Assembly: GCA_963576565.1 (NCBI GenBank)
Contig: CAUYVT010000039.1
Location: 918,501 to 982,500, forward strand
Direction: 5' to 3'
Length of the DNA: 64,000 bases
Source: Aspidapion aeneum
Lineage: Eukaryota > Arthropoda > Insecta > Coleoptera > Brentidae
The notes beneath the pieces are model-generated. The model saw only the letters and a program-made list of their open reading frames with translations. It had not been told where the DNA came from and ran no database searches. A program made the position numbers and the translations under genes. Position 1 is the stretch's first letter, and each line of letters opens with the position of its first letter. Of the stretch, positions 20,915 to 32,237 are shown piece after piece.

Positions 20915-23039
20915 TGTAACAAACTAACCTTCCACAGTTAACATATGGACTCCTAGTCCAACCTGAAATGCGAAGAATATAATCAACATTCCTGCTTTGA
21001 AAGCATTAATTTAGTTTCAAAATATAATAAACTATCTTTAAATAATTTATTGTTTTTTATTACATATTTAAAATATAAAAAATCTTAAAAACCATTTTTT
21101 TAAAAATATTGGTCTTGTACAATTTTCAAAATTGTGGATTGTGAGTCTGACATTACCTGTTGTGCAACATAGTGCCATGTTATCCCTGGAAGGTTAAAGT
21201 CCTGTAGGATGGATGAACACCCCTTGCAAAGTAGGGATCTTTATTGAAATTAATCAAAGTCAACATTAGTATAAGCCTTATTTTTTTTGTGACAAAACAA
21301 ATTGGACTCTTTTTATGTCATTAAAGCACACTATCTACCTATCTAAAGCTTCCTTAGTTAGTCGTACAATTATTTCACAATCTTGCACAATGGCCCAGGT
21401 GCACAGCGAGACACATGCTGAGTTTATACAATGAATACACAACTCTTGTGTATTCATTGGTTTATACAGTTAAAATAAATATAAAATAAAAATATTTTGC
21501 TGTTTATACAGCCAAATAAAAATTAAAATATATTTTTTTTAACTGTTTTTGTAAAAAAATGCTATTAAACCAATGGCTTTTTAAAGCTCAATTGCATAAA
21601 ATAGGTACTTAAACACAACACAAAATTCTACAGAAAAACAAAAACAAAGAAATTATGTGACAAGACGTGTCACATGCCCAAATCAGTTTTTTGATAAAAA
21701 TAAAAACAAAGATAAAATTGGCAACTTTTTATTTTTATCTGGTTCTGTATAAACACTTACACAGTTTCTCATATAGTTCATTTTTATTTAAATTTTTATT
21801 TATTTATTTTTATCTATATAAACCCAGCATTTGACCACCATCAGTCAGACTGACATAACTGAAAGTATCCTATTTTTTGAAGGGCTGTATCTACTTACCA
21901 TTTTCACAATAAAATTTTCTACTTGGCCGAAACTTTACTAAGTAGGTAGGCTTAAGTAATATGGTTTGCCACTGCAAAATCAATTTATTAAGGTTATCAA
22001 ACCAAGTCAAACTAAAACTTGGAAATCACCATGACTAGGAATCCTAAAATAAAATAAAAACACCTTAAAAAAACTGAATTTAGTTTTGGTATAGACACTT
22101 ATTTGGTTTTTTACCAAGAAACATCCTTTTTTTAAATAATATGAGCTTTTAAAATCACTAGTGAAAGGCCAAATGGGGTGGCTGCTTCTTCCAACATCAT
22201 TAGCACTTTTTGGGTGTTTATCCCCTAATGTTTAACCACAAAAAGCTGGTTATGTACCTACCTGAAAAGCAAATGGCACAACTAAAAAAAAAACGTTGAA
22301 AAATTCACTGTAATTTATTACAAAACGCACTTATAACAAATTTATCAGAAAACACGGCTCCACACGGCATCCATTTTGCCAAATTTTTGACAATCCGTCT
22401 TCCAGCAGCGCTATGAGTTAGACAGCAATAAAATGAATATACTGTGCATTAAAAAGAGATGCAAATGAGTATGTTCCAAAATTACAATTTATGTCGGGGT
22501 GCCAATGAGGTGCTAATGTCAACCTACGTCACGAGTCAGCGCCTAATTCACACTGATTTTTCATTATATTTTTCTAAAAGCTACAGGCTAAGGTGAACAA
22601 ATCCCAATTCTACAAAGTGAGCCAAAAAATATCTTATCCAACAAAAAGTAAAAATAAAATAACTAAATTCTAACATCCACACGAAATGAATGTACTGAGG
22701 ACCGAACAAATTGGTATCCATTTTTTAGGACTTTTTAGGTGTTAGGTTTTGCCATTTTTACCAAAAATCATCCAGAAAAACGCTTTTTTTAGCTTTGTTT
22801 ACATGCGACAAAAAGGCACTATATGTATTTTCAAAGTTTTTAAATGCACGACATCATGGCAGCTCGTGACAGAAAGTGAGGCCTACGCAAGGATAAGACA
22901 ACAGGTTCTAGGGCACCAACCCTGATGTTTTTTTAGATATTATATTATTGTCAAACTCTTAGAGTAAACTTTCAGAGTACCATTTAGCATACAGCTGTAG
23001 TGTGCAGTTTAAACAAATAAATATAATTAAATCTGTATA
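20915..23039. other. AT-rich intergenic DNA with small palindromes and possible splice sites
   Basis: GAATACACAA...TTGTGTATTC (21433) and GTGACA...TGTCAC (21657) are short palindromes. On the minus strand several AG...GT blocks stay open, for instance 21168-21236 (CAG|GTAATG donor, coding for a segment with DFNLPGITW) and 21896-21976 (donor ATG|GTAAGT). They could be exons of the SWIM-YqaJ locus or LINE debris. Phases do not join convincingly, so I do not call a gene. Confidence 0.3.
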
Positions 23040-23656
23040 TTATAGTACTAGAAAATGGACAAACAATATCTCCATGCAATGAGTATGTATACTTGGGTGT
23101 CACATTTGACAAGACAGGAACAGACTGTAGAGAATTGGAAAAAAGAATAGTAAAAGCAAAATAAGTTATTGGATGTCTTAACAGTATTTTATGGAACAGA
23201 AAGATAAAAAAGAATGTAAAATTTAACATATATCAAACAATGGTCAAAAGCACGCTGTTGTATGGAATAGAGACTTGTCGCGTAACAGAAAAATACAAAA
23301 CAAAAATAGAAAGTGTCGAAATGGATGCAATAAGAAGATCAATGAGAATATCTAGAATAGATCACATAACAAAAGTGATCATAAAAGAAAGAATGGGAAT
23401 CGAGGAAAGCATAACGAATGACATCACTAGAAGGCAAATGATATGGTACGGCCATGTACAACGGATGAACGACGAAAGATTACCAAAGCAGGTCCTAGAA
23501 TGGCAACCAATAGGGCGTAGAAAAAGAGGGCGTCCTAAACTAGAATGGCAACAGTCAATCCAAAGATCAATGAGTCACAAAAATCTGACAGAATATGATT
23601 GTCAGGATCGAGGGAGGTGGAGAATAGGCGACGGACAACGTAGAAAAACGTTCTAA
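23040..23656 (+). mobile_element. RTE-type LINE fragment, C-terminal end of ORF2
   Basis: The frame reads NEYVYLGVTFDKTGTD, an in-frame stop near 23163, then KSTLLYGIETC and MIWYGHVQRMNDERLPKQ ... RRKRGRPK, ending at 23656. The same ordered motifs occur in the better preserved RTE copy at 31296-33859 (YKYLGLKITADG, YGSEVW, VWYGHVQRMNDERLPKQ, RRKRGRP). Everything upstream, including the catalytic FADD, is lost. It belongs to a related but different subfamily, as identity outside these motifs is low. Confidence 0.8.
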
Positions 23657-23883
23657 GCCGACATAGTAGTATATTATACAGTTTTGTAGTTGCTCTTCTT
23701 TTAGGCGATACTATATGTGGTGTTAACAGTGGCGTGCTGTGCTAACCAAAGCAGGGTAGGCAAAAATTGGAATTGTTTTGCTACTTACACGCTTATTGCA
23801 TACACATGCAAAAAATTCTAAATATTCTACAAAATATTTACTGCTTTCTGAAAAAGCACCTTTCTCTGGTAGGCAGAAGAATA

Positions 23884-23903
23884 GTCGTGTCACGTGACAC
23901 GAC
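23884..23903. repeat. Perfect 20-bp palindrome centred on CACGTG
   Basis: GTCGTGTCAC is followed directly by its exact reverse complement. The centre is a CACGTG E-box. A partial third copy of the half-site (GACCATCACGAC) follows. The surrounding 23870-24020 has frames on both strands but no recognisable protein. It may be a transposon tip or a binding site. Confidence 0.7.
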
Positions 23904-24322
23904 CATCACGACAGGCGAACAAACCACACGATGCCTCTTTGTTCTGTCTTTCTCACTCTTAGAGAATCGAAAAGGCCCAGCCTTTAAAATCCCATTAGCG
24001 ATAATAGAAACTAAATGATATGCAGCCTTCACGAAAATCATACGGAGCGCCTATTAGGAAAATATTAGATGAGAAATGCGCTGTAATGCAGTATATGCAA
24101 TTAACGGAAATATGTCTTCGCAATCTGTAAAATAAAAATTATTTAAAAAATGCTTCTTATGCATATTTTGTTGGATATATGTCTTGGGTTAGGTAACTAA
24201 ATTGTCACAAAAAAAAACACATTTTTGAATTTCTATAAGGGTAGGCAACGTCTTTCTGCCTACATTATATGCACGCTACTGGGAGCTTAAGAAGTGATTC
24301 ATATGTTTACTATTTGAATTTG

Positions 24323-24324
<2 letters not shown>

Positions 24325-24357
<33 letters not shown>
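24325..24357 (+). repeat. (AG)n microsatellite
   Basis: An uninterrupted run of about 16 AG units, followed by GCGCG. Confidence 0.95.
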
Positions 24358-24359
<2 letters not shown>

Positions 24360-24890
24360 CGAAAATATTCTGATTAAGTGATTTTCCCTGCTGGGCAACT
24401 TGTCATATGAGTTTTTTTCATAGTAGGTAAAACATATTTTGTTGAAATCATTGTTTTATTAAGCCTTTTAACTGGGTTTTTAAAAACTTTAAGAAAACTT
24501 AAAAAGATATCTTGAAAATGTATTTTCTTGTTTTCGAGATATAAGGGTTTGAAACATTCGGGCATTTTGGTTTTAAGTAGGATTTTAAGTTGTCTCTTAT
24601 GTCTTAGCCGTATTGTATGTTTTTTTCAAAAAAACCTGTAAAAAAATATCAATAAAATAAATCGAAAAGAAGTTAAAAATTTTTCAATATATATGTATAT
24701 AAAATAGGTTTAAACTTTAACTATAAACAGGCGTAGTCATATGTAGTATCTTGAAATTATTATAAACGATGCACATTTAATTGTGAAAATGGATTAGTAG
24801 TTTTCAAGTTGTCGTGGGACAACAAAAATCGAATTTTTGACACATTTTTACTTATTAAATTAAAAAATATATATAGTTTATGTTATATAC

Positions 24891-24909
24891 ATATATATAT
24901 ATATATATA
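24891..24909. repeat. (AT)n microsatellite
   Basis: About nine AT units next to a further AT-rich stretch at 24866-24890. The wider region 23657-25205 contains only this, the AG run and featureless AT-rich sequence. Confidence 0.9.
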
Positions 24910-25208
24910 AAATTTTTGTATTTGTGAAATCACTTTTAGCTTCGCATAGTCGCACCACAGCGCTTTTTATGTAAATTAATTCTTTGATGTAAATTTCCCT
25001 TATGAAAATTATTTTTCCCTTTCTTAAAGTTAGTTAAAATATTAAATAATAAATAATAGCTGGCAGAAAACACGTGACAAAGGCTAAACGACGCGTGACG
25101 CATAAGGCTTTAAATGTTATGGCTGGTGGTGACTGGCGGCGAAACGGCGTTGCCGCATAATTGACGCGTCCGTTTTACTGGCGTTTTGCAAAGAAACGGG
25201 CCCAGCCG

Positions 25209-25445
25209 TTTCCAATCTGTCATTTCAAATCTTTTTAAAATTTTATTGATCAGGTCAGTTTGTTTGATGTATAAAATATTATTACATCTAGAAATTTCCA
25301 AACCGAGAAAATTAATTTTTTTCTCATTAAGTTCATTCATTTTAAATTTCGACATCAAACTATTTTTGACAAAACTTAAGGCTTCCTGAGACTTAGAAAA
25401 TAAGAGTATGTCATCGACATGAATAAGCAAGTTGGTTCGATTTTT
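25209..25445 (-). mobile_element. Ty1/copia reverse transcriptase fragment
   Basis: The minus strand reads NRTNLLIHVDDILLFSKSQE, then KINFLGLEISR and LINKILKRFEMTDWK. The xVDD box and the following 'FLGLEI' and 'YIxQxxYIxxxLxxFxM' segments are diagnostic of Ty1/copia RT rather than Ty3 or BEL. Homology stops abruptly near 25209, after which the frame runs into unrelated, more GC-rich sequence. No other copia domain lies within several kb, so this is a small relic. Confidence 0.8.
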
Positions 25446-25842
25446 TTAAGATAATTAAAATTTGAATCACTGGCAGCAGTAGGCCATCCCCCCCTTACCC
25501 ATCTAACCGTACCTACAATACTATGGCGCAGGATGTAGAGGAAAATCACTTTTGCTGCTAGAGCCGTATCTAGAATCTTTTTTCGGTGGGAGTTTCATAT
25601 TTTTTTTGTGGAGGGGGGATAGGAGGAAGGGTGGAGAGGAAGGGTGCAAAGACTATCAATGCAGATGGCGGCTATAATAGTGTGGTGCTTCATTTGGTAA
25701 TTTTCACATCACATCAACGTTAAATTAACGGGAACAAAAATAACAAAGTTTGTTTTTACTTGAAAACAACCTCATACCATGTAATATTTATTTTGTTAAA
25801 TCTACATGCATAAAGAAAACTTAAAAACAAGGAGAAATCAAG

Positions 25843-26004
25843 CTATAAAAACGTACTTTTTGCTGAAGTTTCTGATGCTGTGTATATAACGTGTTTTCTA
25901 ACCTCGTTATTTTCATGTACCAAATTCACACTTAAAAAGTCCTCCACAACATGTTCTAAAACGCCACTAGATAAAGACTTCTCAAACCTACTAACTTTCT
26001 GCAT
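25843..26004 (-). CDS. Possible small ORF or first exon, 53 codons
   Basis: An ATG at 26004 opens a stop-free frame, MQKVSRFEKSLSSGVLEHVV and onward, ending TAG at 25843. Amino-acid use looks ordinary for a soluble protein. A GTACG donor-like site lies just before the end. I recognise no family. It lies about 900 bases from a plus-strand candidate exon at 26910, so a divergent promoter between them is conceivable. It could equally be chance. Confidence 0.25.
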   Translation of the reverse strand: MQKVSRFEKSLSSGVLEHVVEDFLSVNLVHENNEVRKHVIYTASETSAKSTFL

Positions 26005-26909
26005 CTTTTTTGGTCACGTTTTTTTAATAACATTTTTTTAACTTAAAAGAGACGCGAAAGGAAGTTATAAAAGTTTACTAGTCTAAGACTACAACACTTT
26101 AAGACAATTTTAAAGATGGCGATCAAGGCAGGACAAAATATCTATATAAGATTTTTTAACAGTAAGCACTTTCACAGAATATTAATGTGTCTTTATCAGG
26201 GTAATAACAGATGCGTCGTAATCGCGAAGGATCAGGGATCAGTTCCTTAACAGGTTTTTGGAGTTTAGAGTCCAAAGCACTGCCTGATTTCGTTAAAGTG
26301 AAAAATCCCGACAGTAGGTGGCGCTGCTGCTAGTAAAATCTCAAAAATATTCGGTAGAAAAGCCATGCAAGTCGCGTTTTAAAATTCGTGTAGAAAAGGC
26401 GTGAATCTAATGTCGTGATTTTAACGTTGATAAAAATCACTTGAAACTAACGTAAAAACATTGCTGTTTTAATTTGATAATGGCGTTATTAAAACGCAGT
26501 TCTTAGCAACGTTATTTTTTATAACGTTAATGAATGAGCTATTAAGCTTGTTTTCATATATGAAATAAACATTTTTTCCTAGCAGCTTTTAAAATCAACG
26601 TTTTTTTTTCTGACGCCTTTTTTACGTATTAAACACGTGATTGTGCTACGTGGGCTAATAACTTTCTGCATACTGTAAATGATCCTTTATTTACAGCAAG
26701 TTAACTATCTATTAACGCTAAATAAACTACCTAGTAGTTCTTCGATTTCTATTAAAGGTTAATAGATTCCTATTAAACATTAATATATTTGTATTTGTTC
26801 GGAATCCGCCCTTTTGTAAATACTTTTTTAGGAAATTGTTTTTCTTTCATTTTTATTCATTCTATTCGCTTTTCGCATTGGCTTCTCGTTTCATTCGAGC
26901 ATCCCAAAA

Positions 26910-27020
26910 ATGTTGAATTTGCACCGTACGCGGTTGCGCGATAGACACACAATTTACGAGAATCGGTTTGATACACACGTGTGTGATGAGCTCATGGGAA
27001 AAGAACTTTCGCAACAAGGG
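26910..27020 (+). CDS. Possible first coding exon with a strong splice donor
   Basis: AAAAATG at 26910 starts a 37-codon frame, MLNLHRTRLRDRHTIYENRF followed by DTHVCDELMGKELSQQG. It ends in CAAGGG|GTAAGTG, close to the consensus donor. Its G+C content is higher than the surrounding DNA. No downstream exon could be found before the BEL element, which may have inserted into the intron. I recognise no family. Confidence 0.3.
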
Positions 27021-27666
27021 GTAAGTGCATTTTCAACTGCCGATTATCTTCATGTTTATTGATTCTTTATTTACTGATTGGTAGAATTAATTTGAACCAG
27101 CCACAACAGAAATTTTCGCCGTATACCAATCATTTTGGCCTATCGAGCCGAACGCGTTTAAAAAGTTTTTTATTCGCATTTCACCTTTTCAATATTTCGC
27201 AAACATTAAAAATACTATTCGCTGCATTTTAATTTATTATTTATTATAATAGGTTTAAAATAAAAGTAGGTAAAAGAAAATCGTCTCCAAATTTACAAAT
27301 AAATTGAAGGTCAACCTCGCACATTAGTTTTTTTGGAGGTTTTTTGCATTTCTTTCAAATTTGGGAATAGTGTCGATTTTTATGTTGACATATAGAATCA
27401 GCTGTTCTTAATACAGTGTCGGCGCAAATGGGTATAAGGTTACCAGTCACTCCTGATACATTTATACGTAATTTATAATACTTTTTTTATAGCTTTATAG
27501 TACCATAGTACAGTGGTTATTGTGTGGATATTCCTTATAATTTTTCGCTTTTTTTCCTTAATTTTCCGCCTTTTAGTGGTAATTTTTCGATACTTCTTGC
27601 TACAAACTCGCTAAAACTCGCAATTCTACATAAATAAAAATTCAGTCGTACAAAGCTCTTCGCACA
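27021..27666 (+). other. BEL/Pao 5' flank, with a possible LTR at 27383-27629
   Basis: TGTTGACATATAGAATCAGC at 27383 looks like the start of a BEL/Pao LTR, and TCTACA at 27624-27629 could be its end, giving about 247 bp. TTTATAATAC at 27473 could be a TATA box. No second LTR exists in the window to prove this, and no primer-binding site is recognisable. The first part, 27021-27380, shows nothing. Confidence 0.35.
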
Positions 27667-28930
27667 ATGTGCTTTAACCAAATGTCCGAACTAAAGGCCT
27701 TTGCTGATACCACGGACACTGATGAATCGACAAAATTGCAGTTTAAAATAATGTATGAGCAAGTTGACGAAGTTGTCGGTAGTTTCTCAAAATATCATCA
27801 GAATATTATTTCTTTGCTGTCTGCTACCGAGGAGTTCGAAATCGATACTGAGGAATCCATTCGAAAAGAGTTTGAATACATGAGATCCTACGCTTATGCC
27901 AAATTTACCGCTATTTTTGAAAAATCCAAAGTTAAAAACGAACCCGAGGGTACCGTGGATTCTAACAGGACTTCAATTAACCGGGCTCCTAACCTATCAA
28001 ACTTAAAAATTCCTAAATTTTCGGGGGACATGCGTCAGTTCCGTAATTTTATAGACATGTTTACCGCCCTTGTAGACAAAAGCCCCATTTCTGATATCGA
28101 GAAATTCAACCATCTTTTATTATCTTTGGAAGGACCCCCCCTTAGCTCTGGTACAGTTCACTCCACTGTGTGCCGCCAATTACCCAATTGCCTTAAAATC
28201 GCTTAAAGATGGCTATAATAACACAAGACTTATCGCTTTTTCGCACCTGAGAACAATTGACGACGCACCTTGTGTGACAAACTCAAAAAACTCAAAGCAA
28301 TTGCGCACTTTGATTGATTGTCTATAGTGAAAATATCGCTGCCTTAAAAGTTTTAGGATTTCCTACTGATAATTGGTCTTTTTTAATTTATTTTATGTTT
28401 AGTAAGCATTTAGACCAAGAGACAATAACGCGTTTTGAACTTGAATTAAATGATTCTTCTCAAATTCCAACATTCGATGACTTAAAGAATTTTGTTTTAA
28501 AACACTGTAGTGCTATGGAAGCTGGAGAGTTCTCCTCAAAATCCGAGTTTTTCGATCAATCAAAAATTAATCCAAGAAAAACTTCTTCTTACACTCAAAA
28601 AACTAAGCAAACTTATTTTGGTACTAGCTCTACCGAAAAATCTAATAATTTGAGTCAAAAATGCCTTTTTTGTAAGTCACGTGATCATTTAATTTACAGA
28701 TGCAATGATTTTCGCAATAAAAATTCCGTTGAACGCATTCAAATTACTAAAGACAACAACTGGTGCCCAAACTGCCTCTCAGGACAACATAATCTAAACT
28801 CATGTAACTCTCAATCTACGTGTAGATTTGGCTCATCAAACAGACACCATTCTATGTTACACGTTTTTAGAAACTCAAATTCCCCGCCAAAAAACTAAAT
28901 ACGCAACAATCCTACAGTCCACATTTTTCT
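27667..28930 (+). pseudogene. BEL/Pao gag region with zinc knuckles, frameshifted
   Basis: LKIPKFSGDMRQFRNFIDMF is the typical BEL/Pao block upstream of the nucleocapsid. A shift occurs in the C7 run at 28135-28141, because the family sequence continues in another frame (CAANYPIALKSLKD). A second shift near 28325 restores LKVLGFPTDNW. Two CCHC knuckles follow: CLFCKSRDHLIYRC and CPNCLSGQHNLNSC. A third, normally CxxC...H, has lost a Cys (CRFGSSNRHHSMLH). The frame ends at 28898, just before the protease frame. The product would package RNA, but this copy cannot. Confidence 0.85.
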
Positions 28931-29929
28931 TTGCGCAATAACGAACCTAATCCAAATTTTAATGCACAAACCCACTTTAGTAACCCTCCGCCACTGAATT
29001 CGCACGAACAGGATCGCTTTAATAATATAAATTTTTCGCAGCCAAGTAGCTCACACACTTTATACTCGTATCAACCACAGTCGCTTTCCCAAACGCACAC
29101 GTCAAATTTGCATGTAAACTCGCAAAATACTCCTACAGTACCTTCGCTCAAAAATTCGCCATACGCACAGACAAAAACGCAATATTCGCTTTCAGATTCG
29201 CATCTTTCACAATCGCAAAATACGCTCATTAACCCGCCTATGCAATCGCACACACAGGGTCCTCACTCAAACTCGCAATCTACCTTAAACTACGCTGCTA
29301 GCACGCAATCTAAAAACGCAATCTTAGCAATAATTGACGTCATGGATTCTCGCGGCATGTTCCAAAAGGCTAGGGTGGTGCTAGACTCTGGTTCCGAATG
29401 TAGCTATATTTCCTTAAAGTTCTATAAAAAACTTTGGATTCCCCGCTATAATTTATCGCTTAATATTCAAGGTTTAGGATCCATGAACGAAGTGACGTCC
29501 CACGGAGGTGTCACGTGTACCATAAAACTGCGAAACTTAAACGAATCGCATATGACAATTGATGCTGTAATTATTCAAAAATTATGTTCCGATATACCCA
29601 GCATTTTGCTAAAAAATTTAGATTTTTCTGATTTTGAAAATCTACCGCTTGCTGACCCTTTATTTTATCAGCCCTCAAATGTAGATTTACTTCTTGGTGC
29701 GGATATTTTTCCATATATATTACGTGAAGGTCGTATTTTTAATGGTCCAGAAAACCCAATTTTATTAAATAGTATTTTTGGCTACCTAATAATGGGAAAA
29801 ATCACCCCTAAAGTTTCTACCCCGCAATCAAAAACGCTGTTTCTGACAACATATGAGTCCGATTCTCTTTCGCTTGATCAAACTATAAAACGCTTTTGGG
29901 AATTAGAAGAAATTCCAAAAACTAATTGA
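28931..29929 (+). pseudogene. BEL/Pao protease region
   Basis: The first 130 residues are Ser/Gln/Pro/His-rich and of low complexity. The protease follows, with ARVVLDSGSECSYIS, carrying the catalytic D-S-G of retroviral-type aspartic proteases. VDLLLGADIFPYIL, NSIFGYLIMGKI and TIKRFWELEEIPKTN are the conserved block linking protease to RT in BEL/Pao. A TGA at 29927-29929 interrupts the polyprotein, but the frame continues unchanged into RT. Confidence 0.85.
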
Positions 29930-31295
29930 TATTCGCCCGCAGACATCCTTACAGAGAAAAACTTAACTCAAACGCATACTAGACAAAGTTCTGGTCGATA
30001 CGTAGTACAACTACCCTTTAAAGAAAGGGTGTTCCCTCAATTTGATTATCACGCTACGCGTTCTCTCGCTTTACGCAGATTTCTCTCTGTAGAAAAAATA
30101 TTACTTTCTAAACCCGATATTTATAAAAAATATTCGGACACCATTCAGGAATATATAAACGACGATTATCATGAACTTGTACCCAGTCAAGAAATAAATA
30201 AAAATTGTTTTTATTTGCCCCACCATTGGGTACCTAAGGGTGAATCTATTCGCACAGTTTTCGACGCGTCCGCTCGCCCGAACCAATCTACCCCATCCCT
30301 TAATGACACCCTTCTTACGGGGCCTAAATTGCAAAAAGAAATTTTCGATATGCTTTTAAACTTTAGAATCTTTCCGGTACTATTTACTTGTGATATTAAG
30401 AGTATGTTTACTCAAGTTTTACTCGCGTCGCAACATACAGATTTTCAAATAATTCATTGGAGGTTTACTCCTAATGAACCACTTAGAGATATGGGGTTAA
30501 AACAGGTTACGTTTGGCCTTAGTAGTTCTCCATATCTCGCGAACCGTGTGATTTTACAATTAGTCGAAGATGAAGGGCAAAACTACCCTCACGCATCCGA
30601 GATTTTCAAAACCTCAATTTTTGTTGATAATATAATCAGCAATGCGCAAGACTCAACGAAGCTCAAAAATTACGCGATGAGCTGATAGGTTTATTAGGAA
30701 AAGGGGGTTTTGAACTTCGGAAATTTACAAGTAATAATAAATTATTTTTACAAGACTTACCAGAGTCACACTTACATTCAAATTCATTTAATTTTGATTT
30801 AGAGAACGAAACTATTAAAATTTTGGGGTTGCAATGGGTTCCAGGCAAAGATATTTTTACTTACCGCGTAGACCCTCCAGACAGAGAATGTACTAAACGC
30901 ACAACCGAAATTTCACGATGTTTTGACCAACTGGCTTGGTTGTCACCTTTAACGCTTTTCGCTAAAGATCTCTTACAAGTACTTTGGATGGAGAAATATG
31001 ATTGGGATCAAGAGGTTTCTCCGTCCATTCGCGAACGCTGGTTGAGGTACAAATCTGAATTAATACTTATAGGAAACTTTTCGCTACCTCGCCATTTTCT
31101 TATTGATAATGTTAAAGATTGCCAAATGCATACCTTTTGCGATTCATCCGAAAAAGAATATGCAGCAATTGTTTATTTTCGAATTTTACAAGACAACTCC
31201 GAAATCTCAACGTTTCTTATCGCAGCAAAGGCAAAGATTGCCCCTGTAAAAACTATTTCGATTCCGCGCTTGGAATTAACCTCCGCAGTATTACT
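29930..31295 (+). pseudogene. BEL/Pao reverse transcriptase and RNase H start
   Basis: GRYVVQLPFKE, YLPHHWVPK, RTVFDASARPN and LLTGPKLQKEIFDML mark BEL/Pao RT. DIKSMFTQV holds the first catalytic aspartate. The active-site box reads FVDN (30620-30631) instead of xVDD, so one catalytic aspartate is lost. A frameshift near 30655 leads to the frame LIGLLGKGGFELRKF ... LGLQWVPGKD. The RNase H-like part opens with HTFCDSSEKEYAAIVYF and breaks at IPRLELTSAVLL, where the RTE LINE is inserted. Confidence 0.88.
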
Positions 31296-32237
31296 ACTGT
31301 AGCCGTGAAAGACAATTTTTTTGAAGAAATACACAATGAAATATCAGCAGTAAGTGCATCTAGAGAAATTGTCATATTGGGAGATTTAAATAGTAGAACC
31401 GGTAACAGAGTTAATGATCTGACAGTTGGCCAATATGGAGAAAATCTTGTTAATGACAATGGAAACCGGCTAATTACAGTATGTGAGCAATTAAACCTAA
31501 AAATCCAAAACGGTTTTTTTCAACATAAGGAAATACACAAATATACCTGGACCAAACCCTCACAAAACCTGAAATCCGTCATTGATTATCTTATCACTAA
31601 ACAAAAGACAAAACTAAAAATTCAAGATGTCAGAACAAAGCGTGGATCAACATGCGGAAGTGATCACTATTTTCTGGAGTCCAAAATTCTCTTTCCTTAT
31701 CAAGGCCGAAGCCTGCATCAACAACATCTTGATGATACAGTGATTGAAGAAATTGATCACTGTAAATATAATCTACTAAGCCTAGAACATGACAGCGTAA
31801 AAAACTTATACAAAAAGAGACTGAACGAAAAACTTAATACAAGTTCAGGTGAAACCCCAGATGAGGAATACGAATGTATTACATTAAGCATCCACCAAGC
31901 TGCAAAAGAAGCACTAGAATTAGTGGAAGAAACTTCTAAAAGAAGAAAACCATACTGGTGGGATGCTGAGATTGAGAGAGAAATAGAGGAAAAAAGGAAA
32001 TTATATCACACCTACTTATCCCAAAAGACAGATAGAAGCAGACAAGAATACAAAATCGCGCAATCAAAGGTGAGAAGAATGATCAGTGATAAGAAAAATC
32101 ATTCGTGGACGCAAAAGTGTCAGAAAATAGATTCTTACTTAGGAGGTAGGAGAAGTACCGAAAGCTGGAAAACTATAAGATCGATTAAAAAAGAAACATG
32201 CAGAGATATCATTTCACCAATACCAGACAAAGAATAG
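31296..32237 (+). pseudogene. RTE LINE endonuclease domain (5'-truncated) and linker
   Basis: The apurinic-type endonuclease survives from EIVILGDLNSRTGNR onward, through NLKSVIDYLIT and GSDHYFLESK, the S-D-H active-site motif. The N-terminal catalytic motifs are missing because of 5' truncation. A basic linker (RRKPYWWDAEIEREI) leads to RT. TAG at 32235-32237 interrupts the frame, which resumes without a shift. Confidence 0.85.

Noticed and set aside
23767..24041. Overlapping frames on both strands around the palindrome
   Set aside because: The palindrome makes both strands similar; no motif, no splice context.
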